A stretch of DNA of 64,000 nucleotides, from the NCBI RefSeq assembly GCF_001553785.1, contig NZ_LOJP01000001.1, positions 3,293,382 through 3,357,381 of the forward strand, written 5' to 3'. This document shows, one piece after another, positions 35,696 through 45,293 of the stretch. Source of the DNA: Actinoplanes sp. TFC3. GTDB lineage: Bacteria > Actinomycetota > Actinomycetes > Mycobacteriales > Micromonosporaceae. The notes below the pieces were generated by a model that was not told the DNA's origin, made no database searches, and saw only the letters and a program-made list of their open reading frames with translations. Numbering within the stretch: the stretch's first letter is position 1; each line of letters begins with the position of its first letter. Made by a program: the position numbers and the translations under genes.

Positions 35696-36195
35696 AGATC
35701 TTCGGACTGGTGCTGGCCGCCCTGCTCAGCGTCATGGCCCTGGTCACCGGCATAGCCGGGCGTGACGACCCGCAGCTGCAGAGCCAGGGCCGCGACCTGA
35801 CCGATGCCGTGGTCGTCGCGTACGAGGTCACCGGGGGCAAGGACACGGTGCTGCTGCGCGTGTCGGATCCGCAGCGTGAGGTGCAGTGCCGCGTCGAGCG
35901 CAGCGCGTTCGCCGGTGACTGGCCGCAGGCCGGCGAGGTGGTGCCGGTCATGTCCGCCGGAGCCGGCTCGTGCGATCTGCCCGTGCTGACCGGGCGGCTG
36001 CCGCGGACCCAGCTGCTGACGACCGGTTTGATCGGTACGGCTCTGCTCAGCGGGTACGCGGTGGTTCGCCTGCGCCGGGCTCGCTGTCGCCGCGCGCAGG
36101 ACGCGACGCTGGTGCGGCACCTGGCTCAGGCCGGCGTTCGCTGGACCGGCACGCTCACCGCGTCCCGGTCACGGAAGGTCACCGGGTACGAGTAG
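35692..36195 (+). CDS. two-helix membrane protein, hypothetical
   Basis: A 167-residue protein starting with GTG 35692, overlapping the phosphoesterase stop. The N-terminal helix (residues 2-22, VKIFGLVLAALLSVMALVTG) is followed by an outside domain of about 80 residues with two Cys (QREVQCRVER, GAGSCDLPVL). A second helix lies at about 107-123 (LLTTGLIGTALLSGYAVVRL), then a basic cytosolic tail. The pattern suggests a small beta domain held outside between two membrane helices. The family is not recognised. Confidence 0.6.
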   Translation: MKIFGLVLAALLSVMALVTGIAGRDDPQLQSQGRDLTDAVVVAYEVTGGKDTVLLRVSDPQREVQCRVERSAFAGDWPQAGEVVPVMSAGAGSCDLPVLTGRLPRTQLLTTGLIGTALLSGYAVVRLRRARCRRAQDATLVRHLAQAGVRWTGTLTASRSRKVTGYE

Positions 36196-36201
36196 GCAGT
36201 G

Positions 36202-36309
36202 GTGCCGAGTCACTGCCCGAAGTGGGTGACGCAGCGTCGCGGCATTGCCGAACCCGGCACGCAGCGCGATCGCGTCCACCCCCAGGTCGGTCTCCTCAAG
36301 CAGCCGCCG
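36202..36309 (-). pseudogene. C-terminal scrap of an AraC-family regulator
   Basis: Thirty-six minus-strand codons read RRLLEETDLGVDAIALRAGF, then GNAATLRHPLRAVTRHH. This is the second helix-turn-helix of AraC regulators (normally ARRLLExTDLxVDxIAxRAGF, GxxATLRHHFRR). Upstream sequence on the same strand does not continue the family, so the first 250 or more residues are gone. The neighbouring 36310-36500 holds no other recognisable gene. Confidence 0.6.
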
Positions 36310-36504
36310 GGCGGTTCGTCAAGGCTTTCGAGCACGCCCGCCGGCCTGACCGCCGACAGCCGCGACAGCGCCGACTGGAAACCCACAACAGACGTAGTCC
36401 GCGCGCCTGCCCATCAATGACCGGATGCGGCGGGAGAGGCGCGCGGCCTTCACGGCCCTCCGGTCCCGGCGAGGAATGCCGCGGCCGACACCGGGCTTTC
36501 CGAT

Positions 36505-36531
36505 GGCGCGGCCTCAGCTCGAGGCCGCGCC
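36505..36531 (-). terminator. hairpin terminator of the Asp/Ala/Gly-rich protein gene
   Basis: A perfect 10-bp stem (GGCGCGGCCT at 36505-36514 and AGGCCGCGCC at 36522-36531) with a 7-base loop, 11 bases past the stop codon of the minus-strand gene ending at 36543. GC-rich, without a U-run. Confidence 0.75.
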
Positions 36532-36542
36532 ACCCACCAGCC

Positions 36543-37427
36543 TTACTTCTTGGCGGCCGCGCTGGGCTTGGCCGAAGCGCCCGCGTCGTCAGCACCAGCC
36601 TCGTCGCCCGCGCCCGCTTCACCAGCTCCAGCGTCACCGCCCGCGTCACCCGCGCCCGCCTCGTTACCCGCGCCGGCATCGTCACCGGCAGCAGCGCCCG
36701 CGGCAGCCTTGGCGTCGGCCAGCGTCAAGCAAGCGCTCAACAGACCCTCACGCCCAGCAGTCACCGCAGCCTCAAGGTCACCGGCGGCCGCACCCTCATC
36801 CGCGGCTCCGGCATTGCCCTTGCCACCGTTTGCGGCTCCGCCGCCGTTACCCTTGCCGCCCTTGTCAGCGGCTTGCATCTTCCTGGCGTACTTTTTCGCA
36901 ATCGCACGCTTGGCTTTCTTCGTCAGTGCCTTGTGCTCGGCCGCCTTCGCGCCAGACTTTCCACCGGCAGCCTTATCGGAACCAGCGCCAGCCGCGTCAT
37001 CAGCACCAGCGTCGTCACCAGCGCCAGCCGCGTCATCAGCGCCAGCCGCGTCATCAGCACCGGCGTCGTCCCCGGCCTGCTGGCCGGCTTCGGCGTCCGC
37101 AGCCGCCTGGTCCACCGCGAACTGGTCGCAAGCCGTTTCCAGCGCCACCGCCGAAGCCGCAGCCACCTCAGCAGCGCCCGCAACCTGCTCCGGCTGTAAA
37201 TTCTCCCCGTCGCAGACAACGGCACCGGCGTTGATTTCCAGCTTTTCGCAGCCGGCGATGTCGAAGCTCTGACCGTCGACCACCACGATCTCGGCGGCCT
37301 TGGCCTGCTCCCCTGCGGAGGCCAGTTGCAGACCTGTCACCGCGCCCGCCACCAGCACCGCTGCAAACACCCCCGCGCTGATCGCCTTGCGGTTGATGGC
37401 AGTACCCCGTCGCTGGCGCGTTCTCAT
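36543..37427 (-). CDS. secreted Asp/Ala/Gly-rich low-complexity protein
   Basis: A 294-residue protein with ATG 37427 and AAGGAG five bases upstream. The N-terminus has a basic run, then AGVFAAVLVAGAVTGLQLAS, a signal peptide or anchor. A short Cys-containing domain follows (GQSFDIAGCEKLEINAGAVV, then CDGENLQPEQ). The rest is low-complexity: an acidic DDAGADDAAGA region, a Lys-rich centre (KALTKKAKRAIAKKYARKM), then another acidic Ala/Gly/Asp stretch. The alternating charge blocks suggest a disordered or phase-separating cell-surface protein. No known family. A hairpin terminator follows. Confidence 0.75.
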   Translation of the reverse strand: MRTRQRRGTAINRKAISAGVFAAVLVAGAVTGLQLASAGEQAKAAEIVVVDGQSFDIAGCEKLEINAGAVVCDGENLQPEQVAGAAEVAAASAVALETACDQFAVDQAAADAEAGQQAGDDAGADDAAGADDAAGAGDDAGADDAAGAGSDKAAGGKSGAKAAEHKALTKKAKRAIAKKYARKMQAADKGGKGNGGGAANGGKGNAGAADEGAAAGDLEAAVTAGREGLLSACLTLADAKAAAGAAAGDDAGAGNEAGAGDAGGDAGAGEAGAGDEAGADDAGASAKPSAAAKK

Positions 37428-37613
37428 CACCACTCCTTGAGTTTCGGTAGCTAAGCCGGTGTTCGGGGGTCGGTACGAGCCGGGAGCAACGGCCGGTTCA
37501 GCTTCGATGGGGTTCAATTCCGGACGAATTAATTTGAAGAAATTGCGCGGGCCGGGGCGGTGTGGTGGGGCACAACAGGGTTAAGGAGCCCTTCCGGCGG
37601 TGACACAGGGGTC

Positions 37614-39008
37614 ATGGCGACGACGAAGACCGTGTTCGTGCTGTTCGGCGCGACCGGGGACCTGGCCAAGCGGATGGTGCTGCCGGCGTTCTACACCTTG
37701 GCGATCGAGGGGCTGCTGCCCGAGCAGTGGGTGCTGGTCGGCAATGGCCGCGGCGATGTGGCGCACGAGGATTTCCGCCGGCACGTGCACCACGCGCTCG
37801 CCGAGTTCGGGCCGCACCCCGATCAGGGGCCGTGGAAGGAGTTCGAACAGCGCCTGCTGTTCGCCGGCGGTGGCTTCAACACCGACTCCCCCGGCAGCCT
37901 GCTCGACGTCATCGCCGACGCCCGCCAGGAACTCGGCGAGGACGCCCAGCTCGTGCACTACCTGGCCGTGCCGCCGTCAGCCTTCGTGGAACTGACGAAG
38001 GCGCTGGGCGAGCACGGCCTGGCCGCGGGCGCCCGGGTGGTGTTCGAGAAGCCGTTCGGCACCTCACCGGAGGGCTTCCGCGAGCTGGACCGCACGGTGC
38101 ACAAGGTGCTCGACGAGTCGCAGGTCTACCGCATCGACCATTTCCTGGGTAAGGAGGCGACGCAGAACCTGCATGTGCTGCGCTTCGCCAACGAGCTGTT
38201 CGCCTCGATGTGGGACCGCAAGCACATCGAGAGCGTGCAGATCGACGTTCCCGAGGACCTGGGCATCGACGACCGGGCCGAGTTCTACGACGCCACCGGT
38301 GCGGTGCTGGACATGCTCGTGACGCACCTGTTCCAGGTGGCCGCCGAGGTGGCCATGGAACCACCGGCGACGCTGGATGCCGCCGGGCTGCAGAGCGCGC
38401 GGGAGAAGGTGATCCGCTCGTTCCGGCCGCTGGATCCGGGCGAGGTCGTGCTGGGGCAGTTCGAGGGCTACCGCGAGGTCGAGGGCATCAAGGCGCGGTC
38501 GCGCACCGACACGTACGTCGCCGCCAAGCTCTGGATCGACAACCCGCGCTGGCGGGGCGTGCCGTTCCTGCTGCGCACCGGCAAGCGGATGGCCGGCTCC
38601 GAGCAGTTGGTCAGCATCGTGCTCAAGACGCCGGAAGGCCCGTTCGCGCACCTGCCCGAGCAGGCCAATGTGCTGATGTTCTCGCTCAGCGGCAACGGTG
38701 AGATCAGCCTGACGATGCTGGTCAAGAAGCCCGGCGTTGCGCTGGACGTCGAGCCCGCGAGCACCGTTCTGCCGTTGTCGCAGTTGCCCGCCGCCGAGCC
38801 GCTCCCGCCGTACGTCCGCCTGATCCATGATGTTCTGCTGGGCGACCGCTCGCTGTTCACGCGTCCGGACGGCCTCGCCGCGGCCTGGAAGGCGGTCACT
38901 CCCCTGCTGGAGAACAAGCCCAGGCTGCAGCGGTACGACCAGGGCTCGTGGGGTCCGAAGGCGGCCCGCAAGCTCGCCGCTCCGCACGGCTGGATCTTGG
39001 GCGAATAG
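37614..39008 (+). CDS. zwf: glucose-6-phosphate dehydrogenase
   Basis: A 464-residue cytosolic enzyme of the oxidative pentose phosphate pathway. The cofactor loop is VFVLFGATGDLAKRM. The substrate/catalytic motif is YRIDHFLGKEATQNL, with His in IDHF as expected base and Lys in FLGKE. FEKPFGTSPE and RFANELFASMWDRKHI are also family-typical. ATG 37614 is taken because homology starts at ATTKTVFVLFG. It is not next to tal, tkt, gnd or opcA, so this is likely an additional zwf copy. Cofactor preference cannot be read from sequence with certainty. Confidence 0.93.
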   Translation: MATTKTVFVLFGATGDLAKRMVLPAFYTLAIEGLLPEQWVLVGNGRGDVAHEDFRRHVHHALAEFGPHPDQGPWKEFEQRLLFAGGGFNTDSPGSLLDVIADARQELGEDAQLVHYLAVPPSAFVELTKALGEHGLAAGARVVFEKPFGTSPEGFRELDRTVHKVLDESQVYRIDHFLGKEATQNLHVLRFANELFASMWDRKHIESVQIDVPEDLGIDDRAEFYDATGAVLDMLVTHLFQVAAEVAMEPPATLDAAGLQSAREKVIRSFRPLDPGEVVLGQFEGYREVEGIKARSRTDTYVAAKLWIDNPRWRGVPFLLRTGKRMAGSEQLVSIVLKTPEGPFAHLPEQANVLMFSLSGNGEISLTMLVKKPGVALDVEPASTVLPLSQLPAAEPLPPYVRLIHDVLLGDRSLFTRPDGLAAAWKAVTPLLENKPRLQRYDQGSWGPKAARKLAAPHGWILGE

Positions 39009-39105
39009 GCGCCGCGGGCACCGGAGTGATAGTCGGAAGATGGCAGCGGCGGGCTCATCCGGCCGATCTGCTGGAGGTGACCGTCCGGCGCGTGGAGCTG
39101 ACCTC

Positions 39106-39812
39106 GTGAGAACCGGAGCAGCCGCCGGGCACCACGGCTACTTCCACGTGTCGAGTTCCTGACCGGCGATGACGTGTACACCCGCCCGGCCGCGGCCATC
39201 CGCTGGTATCGCAAACGGTTCGCCTCGTACGTGGCCGCCGGGGCCCGGCAGATCCGGGTCATCGGCGAGGTGCCGCAGCCGGAGCTGGGCGCCAGGTGGG
39301 ACTGGTGGGCCCGCTACGAGTCGGCCATCAACGTCGCCTACGACGACTTCCCGCTGTGGAGCATGTGCGCGTACGACACCCGGGTCGCCTCCGAGCCGGT
39401 GCTGCGCGACGTGGCCTGCACCCACCCCCGCTTCGCCGAGCCCGGTGACCGGCACGTGGGCAACCCGGCGTTCGCGGAGCCCAGGGTGTTCCTGACCCAG
39501 GACCGGCTCCCGGTGCCCGACCCGCTGCAGGCCGGCCCGCCCACGGCCGAGCTGAGCGAACCCACCCCGGCGCAGGCCCGGCACGCGGTGCGGGCAGCCG
39601 ATCAAGGACTGCGCCCCGAGGACATCAGCGACCTGGTGGTGGCGGTCAGCGAGACGGTCACCAACGCGGCCCGCCACGGCCGGTCACCGGTGCGCCTGCG
39701 CGTCTGGTCGGCACCCGACCGCATCCTGGTCACGGTCACCGACGCGGGTGCGGGTCCCAAGGACCCGGGCGCTGAACCGGCCGCGGGTGTCAGAGCGGTG
39801 GACGTACCGTGA
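39106..39812 (+). pseudogene. MEDS-HATPase anti-sigma/sensor gene with internal deletion
   Basis: GTG 39106 opens VRTGAAAGHHGYFHV, the N-terminus typical of MEDS-domain anti-sigma proteins. The sequence then jumps, in a different frame, to VEFLTGDDVYTRPAAAIRWY, which in relatives lies some 60-80 residues further on. From there the gene continues intact: MEDS C-terminal part (RQIRVIGEVP, WWARYESAINVAYDDFPLWS, MCAYDT), then an RsbW-like HATPase (ISDLVVAVSETVTNAARHGR, ILVTVTDAGAGP). The distal G2-box ATP lid seems cut short, ending at RAVDVP. A product from GTG 39174 (212 residues) is possible but lacks the MEDS front half. RsbW homologues bind sigma or anti-anti-sigma partners. Confidence 0.65.
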
Positions 39813-40737
39813 AGGTGGTCGCGCGGGAGCCCAGGTCGACGCGGGAGCGGCGCACGGACAGTGAGCGGTCGGGGTAGTTCTTGGAGCGCAACGTGACCGT
39901 GCCGGCGGCACCCGCGGCGACCGGGCAGAAGGTGGCGTCCGCGCGGTACAGGTCCGTGCTGTCGCGCGGGTCGAGCCAGACTTCGCCGTTGCGGTGGCGC
40001 AGGTAGTAGCCCGGGTAGTTGAACGATTCGAACGAGACGCAGGCGGCGTCGGCCAGGCCGGCGCGCACGGTGAAGCGCGAGTCGGCGCGGTCGAGCGCTG
40101 AGCTGCGGCTGGCGACGCGGTCCACGCGGGCGCGGTAGTTCTGGTGACGCAGCCGGTAGCCGGGGTAGTTGGCCAATTCGAGGCTGACCGGGGTGCCGGC
40201 GGTGAACGGGCCGGACGGGGCCGGGGCGGCGGTGGTGGCCCTGGCCGGCGGCGCGGCCGGCTTGGGGGCGGTCGTGGATGGGGTCGCCGAGGGTGCCTTC
40301 GAGGGAGGCGCGGACGTCGGCGACGCCGAGGGCGAGCGGGAGGCCGATGCGGACGGTGACGATGACGCCGACCCGGAGGCCGGGATCGAAGCCGGGGCCG
40401 GGGCCGACGAGCCGGGGGCCAGGGGCAGCGCGGGCAGCGCCGGCACCGAGGGCAGCATGACGAAGCGGGGTGTCCCGGCCTGGCTCTGACGGGTGGACTC
40501 CCAGGCCACCGCGCTGGTCACCAGCAGGACTCCGAGCGCGGCACAGATGACTACCGTGCGGCGCTGGCGGGAGGCCCGCACGCCCGCGGAAGCACCGGGC
40601 GGGGGCACTTCGGTGGCGGTAGCGGCGGCGGCGAGGAAGGAATCCGGCAGCGGAGGGTGACCGGCGGGGGCCTGCGGAGGCGGGGGCACCCAACCGCCGA
40701 CCCGCAGTTCGGTCGTCGGCTGATCCTCTGTGGACAT
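39790..40737 (-). CDS. membrane-anchored AbfB-domain (arabinose-binding) protein
   Basis: A 315-residue protein with ATG 40737. The N-terminal 62 residues are cytosolic and Pro-rich (VGGWVPPPPQAPAGHPPLPD), then a helix (TVVICAALGVLLVTSAVAWE) and a long Ser/Pro/Ala linker (about 85-170). The ectodomain (about 175-315) is an AbfB beta-trefoil-type module: VSLELANYPGYRLRHQNYRA, FESFNYPGYYLRHRNGEVWL, VTLRSKNYPDRSLSVR give the three repeats. It probably binds arabinofuranose-decorated polysaccharide at the cell surface. It has no catalytic domain. The gene lies next to a GH48 cellulase relic. Confidence 0.82.
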   Translation of the reverse strand: MSTEDQPTTELRVGGWVPPPPQAPAGHPPLPDSFLAAAATATEVPPPGASAGVRASRQRRTVVICAALGVLLVTSAVAWESTRQSQAGTPRFVMLPSVPALPALPLAPGSSAPAPASIPASGSASSSPSASASRSPSASPTSAPPSKAPSATPSTTAPKPAAPPARATTAAPAPSGPFTAGTPVSLELANYPGYRLRHQNYRARVDRVASRSSALDRADSRFTVRAGLADAACVSFESFNYPGYYLRHRNGEVWLDPRDSTDLYRADATFCPVAAGAAGTVTLRSKNYPDRSLSVRRSRVDLGSRATTFTVRPPL

Positions 40738-40806
40738 GTACTTCCATTCCGTGGCGGCGGAGATGCGCCAGGAAATGATCGAGGCAAATCGCCTGAAATG
40801 CAAGAG

Positions 40807-40846
40807 GGGGCCCGGAACGCGGGGATGGAAGCCGCGCCCCGGACCC
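40807..40846 (-). terminator. imperfect GC-rich hairpin after the GH48 relic
   Basis: GGGGCCCGG-AA-CGCGG pairs with CCGCG-CC-CCGGACCC around a short loop, 16 bases beyond the GH48 stop at 40862. The stem is interrupted, so this is a moderate candidate. Confidence 0.45.
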
Positions 40847-40861
40847 AGTCTTCTCCCGGTG

Positions 40862-41920
40862 CTACCCGTTCGGGAACAACCGGGCGTATTCGGCGTAGCC
40901 GGTGGCCACATCCACCTGCGCCCAGAAGCGGTGGTAGGTGAACGTCGGCGCCGGGCCGCCGTTGAGGTAGGCCTGCACCTTGGCCCAGTCGGGGTCGTTC
41001 TTGTAGAAGGAGCGGATGTCGAGGAACGAGACCCCCTGCTTGATGACGTCGCCGTTGGGCATCGTGCCGCTCCAGCCCGGCGGGATGTAGACGCCCTGAC
41101 CGGTGGAGGCGTTGTAGGTGTCATCCATGCGGTTGTAGTCCGCCCGCGTCTCGGTGACGGACACACCCTTGGCATCCTTGTACGACCACAGCGCATCCAG
41201 CAGTCCCTTGGCCGCCGTCTTCGCCCGCGCACTTCCGCTCTTCGCCGCGTAATACGTGAGCAGCTTGGCGAAAGAACCGGCCACCCCGAGGTCCTGCCCC
41301 TTGCTGGTCACGCTGACGTGCAGGCCGGTGCTGGCCGCCGGGCTCGACGGGTTCCAGGTGGCCGGCTTGCCGCTCCAGGCCAGGTCGGACGGGATCTCAA
41401 AGCTGGTGGCGCCGATCGTGGAGTTGTCCAGCGCCCACGGCACCCACTTGTCGAGCACCGCTTCGGCCCTGGCGTCGCCGGACAGGTAGTAGTACTCGGC
41501 GAGGCGTTCCAGCGACCACGTCTGCATGCCGAACCAGCGGTTGGACGGCGGGTCCTCGTACACCGGGGCTTCCACGTAGGCCAAACCGTAGAAGGTGGGC
41601 GTGCCCGACGGCGGGGCCTGGTACGACCCGCCCCAGCTGTTGGTGGCCCCACCGGCGATGGCGCCCTCGGAGGACTGCAGCCACTGGTAGAACTCCAGTT
41701 GCCGGGTGAGGCTGGCCTGCCAGTCGGCCTTGGCAGTCGGTGATTTCGGGGTCAGGGCGGCCGAGGTGCTCAGGACGTACGCGGCCATGGGGTTCTGATA
41801 GCCGAAGTGACTCGTGCTGGAATCGATGCGCCAGGCCCAGCCCGCGGCGGTGTCGGTCGCCCCACCCCCCGCGTAGTACCAGGACATCAGCCTCTCTGCA
41901 GGGACGGGAACCGTCGCCAT
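40862..41920 (-). pseudogene. C-terminal half of a GH48 cellulase
   Basis: About 352 residues match the second half of glycoside hydrolase family 48 processive cellulases: PVPAERLMSWYYAGGGATDT, EFYQWLQSSEGAIAGGATNS, TPTFYGLAYVEAPVYEDPPS, WFGMQTWSLERLAEYYY, FLDIRSFYKNDPDWAKVQAY. Full-length catalytic domains are about 620-640 residues. The N-terminal half with the proton-donor Glu, together with signal peptide, cellulose-binding modules and ribosome-binding site, is gone. The remnant starts directly at a CebR-like operator (41920-41933). The longer open frame to 41983 adds only non-homologous codons. Not expected to be active or secreted. Confidence 0.8.
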
Positions 41921-41933
41921 GGAAGCGCTCCCA
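41920..41933. promoter_or_regulatory. CebR-like cellulose-regulon operator
   Basis: TGGAAGCGCTCCCA differs by one base from TGGGAGCGCTCCCA, the palindrome bound by the LacI-family repressor CebR in front of actinomycete cellulase genes. Here it abuts the GH48 remnant, as expected if its promoter survived while the 5' coding half was deleted. Confidence 0.7.
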
Positions 41934-42090
41934 TGACTGTCGTGACCGTTCCTCCCGCTGTCAAGGGAGGGCGCCAAAGCCATCGATCAGCGCCTATGTT
42001 GACAGCTCAGCTCCGAGCCGGTACCCCTGAAAGGGCTCGCCGCTGTGGAAGCGCACCCACCAGCGGCCCCGACCGGGTTATTTTCGACAA

Positions 42091-42513
42091 ATGGGATTGA
42101 ACCAGCTGATCTACAGCAGCGTGAAGAGCGACGCCCTGCGCCCGGACAGCATGTTCGGCATCCGGGACCAGGCCCGGACCAACAACGCCCGGCACGACGT
42201 CACCGGCGTGCTGCTGTTCAACCGCGAGCACTTCGTGCAGTGCCTGGAGGGCGAGCGCGACGTGGTCACCCGCACCTTCTGCACCATCAGCGGCGACGAC
42301 CGGCACCAGCAGGTGGCGCTGATGTCGGTGCGTGACATCGAGGAGCGCAGCTTCCCCGACTGGTCGATGGGCCTGATCGACGCCGAGTCGCCCAGCATCC
42401 GCGCCGCGGTCGGTGACATGCTGCCGTCCAGCGGCTTCGAGCCCGGCGAGCTGTCCGCCCGGACGACGATCGTCATGATGCAGCGGCTGCGGACCCTGAA
42501 GATCTCTTATTGA
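42091..42513 (+). CDS. BLUF-domain blue-light photoreceptor
   Basis: A 140-residue single-domain BLUF protein that binds FAD non-covalently. The photocycle residues are present: Tyr8 (LIYSS), Asn31/Asn32 (ARTNNARHDVTGVLLF) and Gln50 (HFVQCLEGERDVV), plus a Trp-x-Met near the last strand (FPDWSMGL). RHQQVALMSVRDIEERSF is typical of the fold. The extra 40 C-terminal residues form the capping helices. No Shine-Dalgarno is visible; TTATTT about 8 bases upstream may be a -10 of a leaderless transcript. No output domain, so it must signal by protein contact. It converges with the sigma/membrane-protein pair. Confidence 0.92.
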   Translation: MGLNQLIYSSVKSDALRPDSMFGIRDQARTNNARHDVTGVLLFNREHFVQCLEGERDVVTRTFCTISGDDRHQQVALMSVRDIEERSFPDWSMGLIDAESPSIRAAVGDMLPSSGFEPGELSARTTIVMMQRLRTLKISY

Positions 42514-43319
42514 GTACGGAACCCGCCCGCGACTGCCGCCGCACCCTTGGCCGCCGAGGTCGTGGCCGTGTACCGGTCGCCCTTGATGGACCGCTTGGCC
42601 GCGTGGTTGTACTGCGCCGCGAACGTGTACGGCCCCGGCGCCAGCGAGTGCCCGTCCTTGAGCACGAACCGGTAGACGATCATGTCCGCGTGCTCGGTGA
42701 CCGTGCAGGTCATCATCTCCGGCGGAATCGTCGTGAACTTGCCGGTGTTGCCGGCCTGCCCCGTCCTGGCGATCGTGATCGTCACGTCCAGCTCGGTGAT
42801 CGGCCGGGTGGTGGTCAGCACCAGGTCGCTCTCCGACCAGTTCGGGTTGGGGTTGGTGTTCAGCGTCGCCTCGGCGCTCAGATAGCCGTCCTTGCTGCCG
42901 GGTGCTGTCTTATGGCCGGCCGGTGGGTTCTCTGGCGTGCTGGGCCGGTTGGTGGTCCCCTCTTTCGTTGCATCCGGCCCCGGAGACGAGGCCGCCGGTG
43001 ACCGCGACGCCGCCCCTCGCGACGCGGAGGCGTGCACCGGTGCCGAGGCCGAGGCGGTGGGCGCTGCCGAGGTCACCGGCGCCGCTACGTGATCGGTGTC
43101 GTTGTCCCTGCCGGCCAGGCGTACGCCGGCGATGCTGATCCCCAGCACGGCCGCCACCCCGGCCGCCGCGGCGAGGGGCCGCAACCGGATCAGCGCCGGC
43201 CGGCGCTGCTCGGCGCGGGACCGGATGATGCGCTCGAGCATGGCGTCACGGTCGGGCCGGTGGTGTTCGGCTTCCTCGCGCAGCCGGGTGCGGAGGTCGC
43301 GCTCGTCCTGCTCACGCAC
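42507..43319 (-). CDS. membrane protein paired with a SigM-like sigma factor
   Basis: A 270-residue protein starting with GTG 43319, AAAGGAGG just upstream. A cytosolic helical N-terminus (EEAEHHRPDRDAMLERIIRS) is followed by a membrane helix at about 47-66 (LAAAAGVAAVLGISIAGVRL), a Ser/Pro/Ala linker and an ectodomain of about 125 residues (SESDLVLTTTRPITELDVTI, MMTCTVTEHADMIVYRFVLK). The gene overlaps the sigma gene by eight bases, the usual anti-sigma position. No zinc-binding anti-sigma motif is visible. Its role as sigma regulator is inferred. Confidence 0.7.
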   Translation of the reverse strand: MREQDERDLRTRLREEAEHHRPDRDAMLERIIRSRAEQRRPALIRLRPLAAAAGVAAVLGISIAGVRLAGRDNDTDHVAAPVTSAAPTASASAPVHASASRGAASRSPAASSPGPDATKEGTTNRPSTPENPPAGHKTAPGSKDGYLSAEATLNTNPNPNWSESDLVLTTTRPITELDVTITIARTGQAGNTGKFTTIPPEMMTCTVTEHADMIVYRFVLKDGHSLAPGPYTFAAQYNHAAKRSIKGDRYTATTSAAKGAAAVAGGFRTQ

Positions 43320-43878
43320 GGCGTCCTCCTTTGCTGCCGCTCACGGTTCTGCTCACGGTTCTGCTCACGGGGAATCCGGTGGCTTCGGGCAGGTCCTGCA
43401 GGAAGGCGCTCAACTGGGCGGCACCGCGCGAGGTCTGGCTCTTCACCGCGCCCACCGAGATGCCCAGGATCTCGGCCACCTCACGCTCCGGCACGTCGAA
43501 CGCGTACCGCAAAATGACGCACTCACGGCGGCGCACCGGCAACTTGGCCAGCGCGGCGCGCACGTCCAGCACCGCCGGGGTGTCCGGCTCGGCGCGGTCA
43601 CGGCGCATCAGGGTCAGCCGCAGCAGGCCGCGCCGCTCCCGGGTCTGCTTCTTGATCCACTGCCGGGCCAGGTTGGTGAGGATGCCGCGAGCGTACGCCA
43701 CCGGGCTGTCGGCAGCCGCCACGCGCGCCCAGTGCTTCCACACCTCGGTGAACGCGTCAGCAGCCAGGTCATCGGCGCTGCCCGCGTCCCCGGTGACCAG
43801 GTACGCCTGGCGCGACAGATCCGCGTGACACTCATCGAAGAAGCGGCGGAACGCGCGCTCGGCATCGAGATCGGTCAC
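43312..43878 (-). CDS. ECF sigma factor
   Basis: A 188-residue sigma factor. GTG 43878 (VTDLDAERAFRRFFDE) with GAAGGA upstream is preferred to the longer frame starting at 44007. Region 2 is ADLSRQAYLVTGDAGSADDL, then AADAFTEVWKHWARV. Region 4 is LAKLPVRRRECVILRYAFDV, then PEREVAEILGISVGAVKSQT. The C-terminal tail SRTVSRTVSG stems from a short tandem repeat (GGTTCTGCTCAC) near 43340-43370. Coupled to the membrane protein downstream by an eight-base overlap. Confidence 0.9.
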   Translation of the reverse strand: MTDLDAERAFRRFFDECHADLSRQAYLVTGDAGSADDLAADAFTEVWKHWARVAAADSPVAYARGILTNLARQWIKKQTRERRGLLRLTLMRRDRAEPDTPAVLDVRAALAKLPVRRRECVILRYAFDVPEREVAEILGISVGAVKSQTSRGAAQLSAFLQDLPEATGFPVSRTVSRTVSGSKGGRRA

Positions 43879-44221
43879 GCGGTCCTTCCCGGGAGACGAC
43901 GCGTCTGAAGCTTCGGACCGGCTGCCCCGCTCCGGGGCACAGGAAGACCGGGGCAGCCGGAGTATGTCAGCCGAGTCGAACGGCACACTCACCGGTGTCT
44001 TGATCACAGGACATCGAACTCATCTCGCCACAGGAGTCGCCCACCAGCGGGCCGGTGGATCAGCCCGCCGGCGGGGCCGGAGGGTCAGCCCGCCTGCGGA
44101 GAGGCCGGAGGTCCGGGAACGACCTCTCCGCGGGCGAACATCTGCTCAGTGCGCCGGCGGGGGCGAAAGGTTGCTCGGGCCGTCGAGTTTTTTCAGAAAC
44201 GCTGAACTCGCTACAAGCTGG
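43879..44221. other. intergenic region with a strong hairpin
   Basis: No gene seen. It holds the sigma-factor promoter region and a 9-bp perfect hairpin (GCGGAGAGG at 44096-44104 with CCTCTCCGC at 44123-44131) whose loop contains a smaller dyad (CCGGAGGTCCGG). Its role is unclear; it could be a second terminator for transcripts entering from the Rpf gene. Confidence 0.35.
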
Positions 44222-44255
44222 GCCCGGCCGCCCCACGGGGGTAGGGCGGCCGGGC
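44222..44255 (-). terminator. hairpin terminator of the Rpf gene
   Basis: A 12-bp perfect stem (GCCCGGCCGCCC at 44222-44233, GGGCGGCCGGGC at 44244-44255) with a 10-base loop, seven bases past the stop of the minus-strand Rpf gene. Confidence 0.8.
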
Positions 44256-44262
44256 GGTCGAG

Positions 44263-45172
<910 letters not shown>

Positions 45173-45293
45173 GCGTCAGCGGACCGGCCGACGTTAACCA
45201 GGTCCGGGGGGTTGTCGGCAAACTTTCACGCTGAATCGTGAGCTTCTTTACACCGATGGGATGACCCCCGGACCCCACCAAACCTCGCATTCC

